DNA of 64,000 nt from Owenia fusiformis. Taxonomy: Eukaryota > Annelida > Polychaeta > Sabellida > Oweniidae. Under the pieces are notes generated by a model. That model saw only the letters and a list, made by a program, of their open reading frames with translations. It was not told where the DNA came from and ran no database searches. The stretch's first letter is position 1; every line of letters starts with the position of its first letter. The stretch spans positions 17,064,931-17,128,930 of the forward strand of contig CAIIXF020000003.1 in assembly GCA_903813345.2 (NCBI GenBank), written 5' to 3'. The position numbers and the translations under genes were made by a program. Positions 14,701 to 22,616 of this stretch are shown in pieces.

Positions 14701-17700
14701 CTAAATATACCATGAATCTATCAAATGTATACACACATACCTGGGTTAAGGAAAAAACTGTTGACAATCTCTAATTTAACAACATATGAATTAAAAGGAT
14801 TCAAGTTCATTTACTTTAGAGAATGATGATTTATTTTCGACGTTTTGCCAGTCATCCAACCGAAACGTCGAAAATACATGTAGATCATTATTCTCCGAAG
14901 TAAATGAACCTGAATTATTTTAATATATTACCAGTGTTGGATCTACACAGAAACACATGTATTGTTTCTTATTTCATAGAATTGTTCTGGACTCCCCCTG
15001 AAGATCTCGCTATTAGCTTAGATGAAAAGACAGGGACCAAGCCATCAGATATGTACGCCTGTGGTATCATTATCAAAGAAATACTCTGTCGCAATGGTCC
15101 ATACACAGAATTTGAAGAATTAACACCAAAAGGTAATGAGATTGAAACTAGTGTTTATTTTGATGTGGTGTATTTTGCACAGTTTTTCTAATAATTCCCT
15201 CAAATCGACACAAGACCAGACTCGACAAATGAAAGTTAAAATGTCACTTATAAATCAATCAACAAAAAAATCAGTAATATTTTGCTAATATTTTGTCATT
15301 TTTGTGTGGATACGTGTATTTTAGAAATTATCAATAAGATTAGGGAAGGGTCGGACAAGGAGTTTTTCAGGCCTTTGCTCCCTGTGGAAGTGAGGAAAGA
15401 ATTCCCAAAATGTTCTAGTCTTGCCATAAAACTCTGGAATGAACTTCCCGAGACGAGGCCAACTGTAGCTGAAGCTCATAAAATTATGAAACGGTGCTCA
15501 AGGTATGGATTAAATATTATGAATAGCAAACCTACAATAGTTTTTATGTAACTAGGCAACAGTGTATGTCCTATTTGGAATTATTTGTTTCAGTTTTTAT
15601 GCCGCTGGTATGAGTAGGTGTTCGATGTAAAGACTTGCCTGGCATGGTCGGATGACATTTGTATTTGACCTTATGGGGAAATTACAAAAAATCTGAAGGA
15701 TATTGTTATATGAGCCATGCCACAGGAAAAGGGGTTTTATCACAGATTTTTCAATATTTTGATTTCTTGTTTATCTTAAAAAGCACAAAAAGACCTTTCA
15801 AATGAGCCATGACTTATGTCTTAACAATTTTTCCTTGCATATATAGCTCAAAAAGTCGGATTTTAATTTAGCACATTTTCCTATTAATCTTGGGCACATT
15901 TTTGGCTCTGTAGCACAATTTTAATTTTTGTGATAAGACCGGTTTTCCTATGGCCAGGCTCATATGATACTGCCACTCATTTGTATAGAAATAGATTAAA
16001 TCAAATTTATTTTTACTTATAGATTAAATCAAAACATACGTATATATTATAGACTCCCATAGCAAAAATTCTAGAGCCGCTCAGTTGCTGGAATTCAGTT
16101 GATCGTATTAGATGCAAAGAGGGTTTACAGAAGATGACAAGATGGGAAAATTTATATATATGATGTCACTGTTGTTATTGAAGGTCGCTGGATATTGTAT
16201 ATAGTCGTATTTCATAGTTTGTCATATCTAGGGAAATTGTCCTCGATATATCACTTGTTTTCTCTTTAAATAAATAATCTGGACTAAAGTTTCATTATCT
16301 TGGTTACCATAACCTATCTTTAAAATGTTCAGTAGTGCATTAAATAGTGAGTGAATATTAACGAAATCTTAACAGTGTAGGGGAATTTGGCGGGGCCTAT
16401 CCAAATATGAATGATAAGATTGGTTCTAGGATCCTCCGTGTGGAAGATAATTGTGCAGAACTTTTTGAACGACCCTCATAGAAAACCATTTGTTATGTCA
16501 CTACCAGAAGTGTATTGACATATTGTTATAATCTCCAACTTTTTATGGTAGCGGTTGGTGTCCTGCATTCGGAGTTCGGCGTCTGTAACAAATGGCATGC
16601 ACTGGTGATGACATTTTGCATGTTAATGCCTTGCATATTATATTTAAAGCTAGATCTCGATCTGATCTGATTTCCAGTAACACAACAGTTGTTGATAACA
16701 TGATCAATACGTTGGAGAAATACGCTAACAACTTAGAGGACATAGTAATTGACAGGACCAAGCAGCTGGCAGAGGAGAAAACAAGGTCTGAAGCACTACT
16801 CTATAGGATGTTACCAAGGTATTTTGAAGTTTTGGATTTTTGACATAAATTGGGCGCTCTTTTTGTATGTAATAGTCAAAGCTCAATCTAATCTGATTTC
16901 CAGTAATACAACGGTTAGATGTTACCACGGTATTTTGAACTAAACATAAATTTGGTGCTTTATTTTACTTTGTCAGTTTTCTAAAGTTGCCCTTTTGATG
17001 GCTGTGTTCATACCTAAAAGTGTTCAATTTGTGCCTTTTAATATCATTTCTATATATATTCCATATTGAGGGTAATGTGGTAGCAACCGACAAGATTAAT
17101 CTCTTGCCTAAAAAGACGTACTATTCTTGCATTTTGCTTTTCTTATATGAAACTACTGTCTAAAGGAAATGCTAACATCCCTGTTGTCACTTACGGCCGT
17201 AAACAGAAGGCAAATGGATGGAAAGATATGCAACAGTTGCATGAGAATCCTGCCCTCAATTCGATTTTTCTCGTTATGCAGTTAAATCATGATTTCAAAA
17301 AAGTATAAATTGAGCCTAGTGATGTTATGAAAAGGTATTGAGAAGCTTTTTTCTGTTTCAGAGATGTTGCCGAAGATCTGAAGAAAGGAATTTCAGTCAA
17401 GGCTGAGAGTTTCGATAGCGTTACCATCTACTTCTCTGATATTGTATCGTTTACATCCCTTTGCGCTCGTAGTACACCATATCAGGTGTGTATGATTAAA
17501 CAAAAATTGAAATGGTCATAAAATTATTTTTTCTGCAACATGGTAATTAGAATAAATAGTAACAAACACAACCCCAAAAAATAATTTGAAAAATCCTCTC
17601 AAGAAAATTATTTTTGAAAATTCGGGCCCACCTTAAACATTGGCTCACTTTCCGGAAAGGTATCAAAATGAGGCATATAATGTTCCTCGATCCCTCCTGA

Positions 17701-20261
17701 TCAAAGGGATGACACTTAGTCTAGAAGATCTCCTGGTTTTCATAATGTTACTCCACAATATTAACTTGAAACAATCTATCTACATATAGGTAGTGGATAT
17801 GCTGAACGCCCTATATACAATATTCGATGCGAAGATATCTAAACATGATGTATACAAAGTAGAGACGATTGGTGACGCCTATATGCTGGTCAGTGGTCTA
17901 CCAAAGAAAAATGGTGAGAAACATGCTCAGGAAATAGCAAACTGTGCGTTGGAAATCAGAAACGCTGTGTTAGACTTCAAGGTTCCTCATGTACCTGAAT
18001 ATTCCCTTAAAATAAGAATAGGTGAGTATACATGTACACGGTGGGGATAGTCATCACGTGACCTTCGTAATTGATGGTGTCTGAACAAGGTGTACGATTT
18101 TCTCGATTAAGCCAGAAAAATGAATATTTTTCATATTTATCCTTTGTTAACAGCGTCAAATTTCTCCCCACTTATGTATACTATCTCAGTCTTTTCAACG
18201 AGCCTTCATGACAAGCAGAGGACGCATATTTTTTGAGATATCGCAATTTTTCGTTTCGAAAAATGATGGTGTCCGAACAGTATAACAAAGTATAAATATG
18301 AAAATTATTCGATTTTCTTGCTTAATCGAGAAAATCTTACACGTTGTTCAGACACCATCAGTTGCGAAGGTCACGTGATGACTATCCCCACCGTGATGTA
18401 TAGGTATATTATTTCGAGATCTAACTCTTTATGGCTAAGGGCTGGTGTGAAAAGGTCAGTCCAAAATTCAAAACAGATTATCACTATTTGGGTAAAAAAA
18501 ATCCATGGCGATAGGAATTATTAATCAGGTCTGTGTATATCAAGGTATCTCATGACTGAAAGAAGTACATCATTCAGTCTTGCATCAAATTTCGGTCCCA
18601 CCTCTTCATTCTTCTCCATTTCGAATTCCGTACAGAAAATGTGCATTTTATGTTGGGAATGCTCAAGGCACGCGTGTCTGTTGCAATAACAACATTGTTC
18701 GTACACGCTTTTACCACATTTCTTTGTTCAGCTTTGTGCCGATCCATGATTTTAATACAATGGGCAATAATTGGCCATGTTTTCTTAATGGTATTGAAAA
18801 TTATGATTTTTAAAGTCTTAAAATGTCATATGCATGATCAGCATATGCATGATTTTCAGCAGTGGCATACTCGTATGATAATAATTATTATATGTATGAA
18901 ATATAATAAAAATTCAAGACATTTTGCTGTACATACATACGTATGACTCTTCCTTGGTAAAAGTAGATAAAGTTAATAAATCAAAAAAGAACTTAAGTCT
19001 TTAGTGCAGATTGTCTTCTTTAGGTCTTCATACTGGGCCTGCAGTCGCTGGTGTTGTAGGACTGACAATGCCACGATATTGTCTTTTCGGGGATACTGTC
19101 AACACCGCCTCAAGGATGGAATCGAATAGCTTACGTACGGAAAATTTAATATATAATATAATGTGTAATATCACTAATATGTCAGGCTTTTCAAATATTC
19201 ATAGTTATGTTTAACTGCTGTGTTATAGTCACAGAAAATTCTATATCTAGAATTTGCTTTTTATGTTTATTACGTCCGTTAATAGTTAATACACCTATTG
19301 TAAAATACTGCAGCAAGTTCTGATGGAAACTACAAAACAAGAGGTCGTGTTAAAACAGTAATGCAAAATGGTAGAATAATATCCCTCTTTCATTATGTCA
19401 CCACCACAAAGTAGTGACATATTGTTATGGTTTCCGTTTTTGTGACGGCGGGTGGCGATTAGCCTTGCCCAAGTCGGTCTCTTTTACTTATCTTGATTTC
19501 TATTATGACGGTAATAATTCAAGATCAGATAAGTAAAAAATACCGACTTGGGCAAGGCTAGGTGGCGATTGGCGTCTGTAATAAATGGTGGTGACATTTT
19601 GCATGTTAATGCCTTGTTTATTTTTACAATATCCGAGTTCATATATCATTGTCATTTTTACTTGATTAACGTTCTTTCCCATCATTCTCCTTTATACTGT
19701 TTTTGTGCAAAAAATCTTCAAAAGTACATTTAGCGCCATCTTTTTTTTCTTCCAGCAATGATGATCAACATGAGCGAATCAACCTTTCAATTATTACAAC
19801 AAACAGGAAGCTATCTTATACAGAGCAGGGGCCAAATTGATGTGAAGGGGAAAGGATGTATGAATTTGTACTTTTTAAATGAAAAAGTTAGACGAAACAA
19901 CAACAGCAGTATTGAAACAAGAGTCATTTCAACACAAGACGATCCTGCTCGTAATCACAAAAAAACTATCAAACATTCAATTGGAGAGAATACAAGACAT
20001 ACACCAAACAAATATCGCAGTATTCCAAACAATGATGACAATATACCAAACTGTGATGACAAAACCCCATACAATCATGACAATACACAAAACGATGATG
20101 ACAATATACGAAACTATGATGACAAAACCCTAAAGAATGATGACACTAGATCAAATCATTGCCAGTTGAATGGAGGAGTTGTGGATGGAGGAGATGTGGA
20201 GGAGTTGCTTTCTTCTATTTCAGACGGTGAAAGGTCGACTCCTGTTGTTGTAGAGATTTGA
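2610..20261 (+). CDS. Receptor-type (membrane) guanylate cyclase, 5' exon(s) missing
   Basis: This single-pass receptor would convert GTP to cGMP in response to an extracellular ligand. Fifteen exons join in frame: 2610-2722, 7226-7360, 8986-9201, 10396-10502, 10987-11091, 12362-12469, 13076-13211, 13444-14409, 14980-15132, 15325-15502, 16678-16818, 17362-17485, 17790-18021, 19024-19134 and 19756-20261. They give 1109 residues. Domains in order, numbered from the first visible codon: ANF_receptor ectodomain 1-about 320, transmembrane helix about 395-416, kinase homology domain about 465-750, dimerisation helix about 750-785, cyclase domain about 786-980, and a tail. The metal-binding Asp residues (812, 856) and the guanine-selecting Glu852 and Cys924 are all present, so the enzyme should be active and GTP-specific. 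The ligand cannot be inferred. The N-terminal signal peptide and about the first 75-100 residues are not visible; they may lie upstream of the window. Confidence 0.95.
2998..5933. mobile_element. Foldback transposon (about 2.9 kb) in cyclase intron
   Basis: The left end (about 2998-3310) and right end (about 5636-5933) are imperfect inverted copies of each other, about 300 bp each. Both start CACTGGGG and soon contain a 29-base palindrome built on GATGCAACAACAC/GTGTTGTTGCATC (about 3013-3041 and 5890-5919). Further copies of GATGCAACAACACC stand at the inner edge of each arm. The flanks carry a candidate 6-7 bp target duplication (ATGATT before 2998 and after 5933). The interior has no transposase-like reading frame, so the element is non-autonomous. 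The termini are hAT-like, but the family is not certain. Confidence 0.8.
4176..4876. repeat. Three foldback units with GGTCAAC/GTTGACC stems
   Basis: Three imperfect copies lie at about 4186-4352, 4381-4513 and 4732-4876. Each begins near GACCTCTC-x-AGGTCAAC, has a middle like TATACCGA-x-ACTGTAA, and ends with the reverse complement of the start (GTTGA ... AGAGGT). A related tandem motif (AGCGGTCAACAGTACCTAGT) occurs at about 4699-4730 and 5141-5180. All are nested inside the 2998-5933 element. Confidence 0.7.
5934..7225. other. Intron sequence without recognised content
   Basis: This is the intron between the foldback element and the second visible cyclase exon. It is AT-rich with no coding signal. 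A 12-base inverted pair (CTGGGGACAATT near 6116, AATTGTCCCCAG near 6776) may mark a small element but has little else in support. Confidence 0.4.
7226..7360 (+). CDS. Guanylate cyclase exon: ANF-receptor domain
   Basis: The exon encodes [16 protein letters not shown] and a later [10 protein letters not shown], matching the P-V-A-R-L-A-x-x-W-N-x-P and Y-x-T-L-x-R family blocks. The acceptor is TTCAG and the donor is GTAAGT, phase 1 in and out. It joins exactly to the exons on either side. Confidence 0.93.
7423..7615. repeat. Small inverted repeat just after a cyclase exon
   Basis: An arm beginning CAAGGAGGATTGG (about 7427) is mirrored by CCAATCCTCCTTG (about 7602). CCTTGCCCTGAGTA stands outside the left arm and again after the right arm. 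Both arms also share a GATATTCT block. It looks like a MITE of about 0.2 kb. The open frames on both strands here are by-products of the repeat. Confidence 0.6.
8453..8500 (-). repeat. Dispersed short repeat, inverted copy
   Basis: Inverted copy of the repeat at 378-426. The preceding CGCAGAGTCTAGTTATAAAC (about 8430-8449) recurs inverted at about 31206-31228, so the mobile unit is probably longer than the shared core. Confidence 0.6.
8986..9201 (+). CDS. Guanylate cyclase exon: ANF-receptor domain
   Basis: A 216-base exon, phase 1 to phase 1, encoding 72 residues of the ectodomain. It covers the start of the second lobe, including LWQTFAIIE and a helix-rich [15 protein letters not shown] stretch. 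The acceptor is TTTTTCAG and the donor is GTAAGT. It is less conserved than neighbouring exons, as is usual for the ligand-facing part of these receptors. Confidence 0.9.
10396..10502 (+). CDS. Guanylate cyclase exon: ANF-receptor domain
   Basis: The exon encodes [20 protein letters not shown] followed by [14 protein letters not shown]. This fits the family block R-x-I-x-x-x-A-x-x-L-G-M-T-x-x-x-Y-x-F-F-x-I-D. It enters in phase 1 and exits in phase 0 at GTAAGG. Confidence 0.93.
10987..11091 (+). CDS. Guanylate cyclase exon: ANF-receptor domain
   Basis: A 35-codon exon, phase 0 both sides, ending in [10 protein letters not shown]. It corresponds to the D-x-x-A-x-x-A-x-x-x-V block before the C-terminal part of the ectodomain. 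Splice sites are TTCCAG and GTAAGA. Confidence 0.9.
11131..11232 (+). repeat. MITE family B (GGGAGTTTAAGCTTGC ends), truncated copy
   Basis: It begins AATAGGGAGTTAAAGCTTGC and matches fuller copies at 31357-31504 and 33735-33874 through GTGAACGGAAAATATTTAAGC. The right terminus is missing here. Confidence 0.7.
12362..12469 (+). CDS. Guanylate cyclase exon: ANF-receptor domain
   Basis: A 36-codon exon, phase 0 both sides, encoding a variable membrane-proximal part of the ectodomain with one N-x-S glycosylation motif (NAS). The donor is CAG/GTATTT. The frame is continuous with the neighbouring exons. Confidence 0.85.
12905..13026. repeat. MITE family C (CAGGCCCGTAGCCAG), copy
   Basis: Member of a family whose complete copy is at 50769-50963. 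It starts GGCCCGTAGCCAG, has an A/T-rich middle with TTTTTCACCATTCTGAG, and ends in a CCCCCTGG segment. It lies immediately upstream of the exon at 13076. Other copies are at 21275-21435, 36755-36880, 46834-46961, 52051-52156, 54023-54782 and 59087-59235. Confidence 0.8.
13076..13211 (+). CDS. Guanylate cyclase exon: end of ANF-receptor lobe
   Basis: The exon encodes [20 protein letters not shown], matching the family block A-x-x-L-Y-D-A-V-x-x-Y-A. An N-G-T glycosylation site follows. Phase 0 in, phase 1 out at GTCTGT. Confidence 0.93.
13444..14409 (+). CDS. Guanylate cyclase exon: membrane helix and kinase homology domain
   Basis: This 966-base exon encodes the end of the ectodomain ([14 protein letters not shown], the family G-x-T-G-x-V-x-I-D-x-N-G-D-R block), a transmembrane helix (about residues 395-416) and most of the kinase homology domain. 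Lys490 in VAVK and the DFG motif (601-603) are kept, but the catalytic HRD is HGN, with Asn583 where an active kinase has Asp. This is normal for receptor cyclases and marks it as a pseudokinase. Donor GTATGT, exit phase 1. Confidence 0.95.
14799..14914. repeat. Short hairpin repeat
   Basis: Two arms of about 45 bp (TTCAAGTTCATTTACTTTAG ... and its mirror ending AAGTAAATGAACCTGAA) share a TTTCGACGTTT/AAACGTCGAAA block and surround a short loop. This is a compact MITE-like foldback in the intron just before the next cyclase exon. Confidence 0.65.
14980..15132 (+). CDS. Guanylate cyclase exon: kinase homology C-lobe
   Basis: The exon encodes [10 protein letters not shown] then [15 protein letters not shown], matching the L-W-x-A-P-E and D-V-Y-S-F-G-I-I-x-x-E-I blocks of the pseudokinase C-lobe. 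Phase 1 both sides. Confidence 0.95.
15325..15502 (+). CDS. Guanylate cyclase exon: kinase homology C-lobe end
   Basis: The exon encodes the helix block ending [20 protein letters not shown], equivalent to the conserved L-x-x-x-C-W-x-E-x-P-x-x-R-P of the family. Phase 1 in, phase 2 out (GTATGG). Confidence 0.95.
15552..16493. other. Intron sequence without recognised content
   Basis: AT-rich intron between the pseudokinase and dimerisation exons. I see no coding frame, RNA gene or clear repeat apart from a short direct duplication around ATAGATTAAATCAAA (about 15990-16035). Confidence 0.5.
16494..16633 (+). repeat. MITE family A, copy 2
   Basis: It runs from TATGTCACTACC to TTTTGCATGTTAATGCC and ends 44 bases before the acceptor of the dimerisation-helix exon. 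Any polypyrimidine tract or branch point for that exon therefore lies at or within the edge of this insertion. Confidence 0.8.
16678..16818 (+). CDS. Guanylate cyclase exon: dimerisation (signalling) helix
   Basis: The exon encodes [20 protein letters not shown] and [16 protein letters not shown]. This is the classic coiled-coil linker of receptor cyclases (N-L-E-x-x-V-x-x-R-T ... K-x-x-x-E-x-L-L-Y-x-x-L-P). Phase 2 both sides. A decayed partial copy stands about 85 bases downstream. Confidence 0.96.
16881..16940 (+). pseudogene. Decayed partial duplicate of the preceding cyclase exon
   Basis: The sequence TCTGATTTCCAGTAA-ACAAC, which is the acceptor and exon start at 16664-16688, recurs here. 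It is fused directly to a copy of the exon end (AGATGTTACCA followed by GGTATTTTGAA). The middle of about 110 bases is missing. The result is a 26-base exon-like unit (16904-16929) with both splice signals. Including it would shift the frame. Confidence 0.75.
17362..17485 (+). CDS. Guanylate cyclase exon: start of catalytic domain
   Basis: The exon encodes [20 protein letters not shown], with Asp812 being the first metal-binding Asp of the class III cyclase fold. The usual FSDIVGFT reads FSDIVSFT, a Gly-to-Ser change I note as mildly unusual. Phase 2 in, phase 0 out. Confidence 0.97.
17790..18021 (+). CDS. Guanylate cyclase exon: catalytic core
   Basis: The exon encodes [19 protein letters not shown]. 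Glu852 recognises guanine and Asp856 is the second metal ligand. [11 protein letters not shown] and a final KIRIG follow. All catalytic positions are canonical. Phase 0 in, phase 1 out at GTGAGT. Confidence 0.98.
18037..18398. mobile_element. MITE of about 0.36 kb beside a cyclase donor site
   Basis: The left arm (from ACGGTGGGGATAGTCATCAC) and right arm (ending GTGATGACTATCCCCACCGT) are inverted copies of about 80 bp. They include GATGGTGTCTGAACA/TGTTCAGACACCATC and TTCTCGATTAAGC/GCTTAATCGAGAA blocks. The element begins only about 16 bases after the donor GT at 18022. No coding capacity. Confidence 0.8.
19024..19134 (+). CDS. Guanylate cyclase exon: catalytic core
   Basis: The exon encodes [14 protein letters not shown] and [19 protein letters not shown]. 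Cys924 is the second guanine-selecting residue; Asn931 and Arg935 are the transition-state residues. Phase 1 in and out; the donor is C/GTACGG. Confidence 0.98.
19394..19616 (+). repeat. MITE family A, copy 3, split by a nested element
   Basis: The copy starts TATGTCACCACCAC and ends TTTTGCATGTTAATGCC, but is interrupted at 19460-19560 by a different small element with its own target duplication. Confidence 0.8.
19451..19569. mobile_element. Nested 101-bp MITE with 9-bp target duplication
   Basis: The element at 19460-19560 begins TAGCCTTGCCCAAGTCGGT and ends with the exact reverse complement, with a further paired block TTTTACTTATCTTGAT / AAGATCAGATAAGTAAAA. GGTGGCGAT stands on both sides (19451-19459, 19561-19569). 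Removing the element and one GGTGGCGAT restores a normal family A copy. Confidence 0.88.
19756..20261 (+). CDS. Guanylate cyclase last exon: domain end and Asp/Asn-rich heptad tail
   Basis: The first 45 or so residues finish the cyclase domain ([20 protein letters not shown] and [12 protein letters not shown], the family S-x-x-T-x-x-L ... R-G-x-x-x-V-K-G-K-G-x-M-x-T-Y-x-L block). An unusual tail of about 120 residues follows, with six consecutive seven-residue units of the form I/T-x-x-N-x-D-D-N/K (from about genomic 20018 to 20146). A Gly/Val/Asp-rich stretch then ends in PVVVEI. The hydrophobic last residues could be a PDZ ligand; that is inference. Confidence 0.95.
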
Positions 20262-20308
20262 TCGGATACCTCATGTTTTTATTTAAATGTTTATTTATCA
20301 TGACATGT

Positions 20309-20314
20309 AATAAA
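20309..20314 (+). terminator. Poly(A) signal of the cyclase gene
   Basis: A canonical AATAAA stands 48 bases after the stop codon at 20259-20261, in an AT-rich 3' region. Confidence 0.7.
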
Positions 20315-21274
20315 ACAACTTTGTCGTTTTGTAAAACTTTTTGTTGGTTTTAAAATAAGGTGTGGTATACAGGGTGTTTCAGAATGGGCGTACCCCGTCA
20401 ATCAACAATCTTAAATTGCATATACCTCAGTCCATGTGTTATATATCATATCTTGACTTATTGAGCAACAATATCGATTAAGCTCAGCAGCTTTAACTGC
20501 ATACTACACTACACAAATAACAACCCCATTTTTAAAAAAACTAGCTGTGTTTCCTGGTTAAAACCAATGATATCCAAGGCTGGGAGTATTCTCTATAGTA
20601 AAGTACCAACTATATCATTTGATGAATGCTAAATATATATCTTAATGCTATTTTAAATGATACAATGGATTATATTATTATCTACCCCTCTCTTTAAATC
20701 TATTTCAAACAGAAGCCATAAATCCAGCAAAAAGGGTGAACAGGTGAAAGTACATCCCCAGAACACAGGCCTCCAAAACTCGTATCTCCTTCTGGGAGAA
20801 GGAAGGAACTTAGTGGATGATGTCACGGTCTGGAACCCTGCGTTCGGAGGAAGGTGAATTGACGACCAAACATAAATTCACAAATTATGTTCCCAATGAT
20901 CAATCGTGTCAATATTTAGCCCATAAGTCCAGCATGGAAAAAGCTTTATAATGATATCTAGCTAAAGGGATCAGGTGATTTATGATTGGCTGTGGATGGG
21001 GGCGGGGGCGGTTACTATTAAACAAATTGAATATATATTTACATTATATATAGTATTGATGCAAAGAGTAACAATCTAATTATTTGGGATCAAAGTAATA
21101 TTTATTTATAAACTTAGGCAACTAAAAAGATATTTATCAACTTGAAGTTTTAATTTTTAAAATTAACTTCTAGGCCGGGTAGACCTCTTCTCTTGAATAT
21201 AGTTGTATCGAGACTTTTATTTGAGTGTACATGTAAAGAACACATCCAGCACTTGTATTCTTAAGATAGGGGAA

Positions 21275-21435
21275 CAGGACCGTAGTCAGGGGACACGAAT
21301 AATTTCGAAATCGTGATGTTTTTTACCATAACGAGCACCCTGCAAATGATTTTGAGCCAAAATTGTCAAATTTGAACCCCCATGGATTTTTCTTAACTGC
21401 CCCCTCCCCGTCTGGCAAATTAAGCTGGCTGTGGG
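21275..21435. repeat. MITE family C, diverged copy
   Basis: It has the family layout: CAGGACCGTAGTCAGGGG start, GAGCCAAAATTGTCAAATTTGAACCCCC in the middle (split match), and an AGCTGGCTGTGGG end. Confidence 0.7.
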
Positions 21436-22072
21436 TATATAGGTATATAACCTAGATAGCTCACATATGGTTCTCTTTCGTTATAGAGACCAGCTGAACA
21501 ACGTCTGTCACATAATGGTGCGAATTAGAATAAATCAAAAACCTTTTAGTTACCATGGTGTTACGCCTAATATTTAAAGGGACATGTTTGGTAACCAATT
21601 ACGATTACCAGAAAAGTATTTCTAGATGAACAGTGACTTCCAAATAAGGATGGCTCCAAACGCGAACATAGGGGTGCCGGGAGTAACACCGATGTGTTGC
21701 TAAAAGTGGTTTGTACTTTCCCTGTCTGTTTTTTGCTTTTAACAAAACTAAATAATATCCGCTTTTAAGGTCATCTTGTTATTCTCAATATAAGTGTTTG
21801 TCAACAGTCGCGCGCTATCAATCATTGTAAGGAACTATCTAAACAATAGAATTCGAGTTAACATTTTTTTATCCGGTTATAGAAGTTGTTATGACACGAA
21901 CATATGCGAGGAGCTGGTATGAGAGTATTTTTTGTTTTAATTTCAAGGTTAAGTTTTGAACGAATCAGGCCTGTTGGGGGGACGAGCAACAAACACTATG
22001 AATCAAGTTCTAAATAACTATTTTTTGCTCATAGCCATGCCATGCTTAATTTTATGATAAAAATCGTATGTT

Positions 22073-22203
22073 TATGTCACCACCGTCCACAAGTGGTAAC
22101 ATATTATTATAATGTTCAACTTTTATGGACGGTTTTCGGCAGTTGGTGTTCGCCGTTCGGTGGTTGTTGTTCGGCGTACAGAGATTTTGCATATCAATGC
22201 CTT
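22073..22203 (+). repeat. MITE family A, copy 4
   Basis: It starts TATGTCACCACCGTCC, contains GGTGTTCGCCGTTCGGTGG and ends near TTTTGCATATCAATGCC. More diverged than the other copies. Confidence 0.75.
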
Positions 22204-22564
22204 ATATTACGTTGTAAATGCTTTGATATTTATGCATTTTGGCAAACACTAAAATAACAGCGGACGTCCCGTTTGTTAACGTGAATATAGGGATTTCTGC
22301 ATCTTTAAAATAGTTTCAGATAGATGAGGCCAATTGGTTTTGAACATCAAAATTAAAAGAGAACAGTTCTATCACCAACTATTATATATGGTTTTCACTT
22401 TTGAGATTTCCCCTTGCGCACCAACATGCGCACGTGCCTAGATATGATGATCTTTTACAATAAAAGCTTACTCAATCACTACAAGGCCCAAAGGCGAACT
22501 AGGACAAAGGAGAACGGACCAGCGAAGGAAACCACCAGTTTTAAACGAGGGGATCTGGCTCAAA

Positions 22565-22616
22565 ATGTTGAAGATTTTAGCGGTTGTATTGAGTTTGAGT
22601 GTTGCATGTACGCAAG
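22565..22616 (+). CDS. Signal-peptide exon of the secreted ligand-binding-domain gene
   Basis: The exon begins AAAATG and encodes MLKILAVVLSLSVACTQ, a textbook signal peptide: Lys near the start, hydrophobic core, small residues before the cut. It ends one base into a codon at the donor G/GTACGT. The next in-phase exon in this orientation starts GA at 33595 and completes Gly. The join across an 11-kb intron rests on phase and logic, not on transcript data. Confidence 0.75.

Larger units (their letters stand above)
20315..22564. other. Intergenic stretch between cyclase and glutamate-receptor-like gene
   Basis: No gene is recognised. The stretch holds a family C repeat (21275-21435) and a family A repeat (22073-22203). 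The promoter of the downstream + strand gene should lie at its 3' end, but I see no unambiguous TATA box or initiator. Confidence 0.5.
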
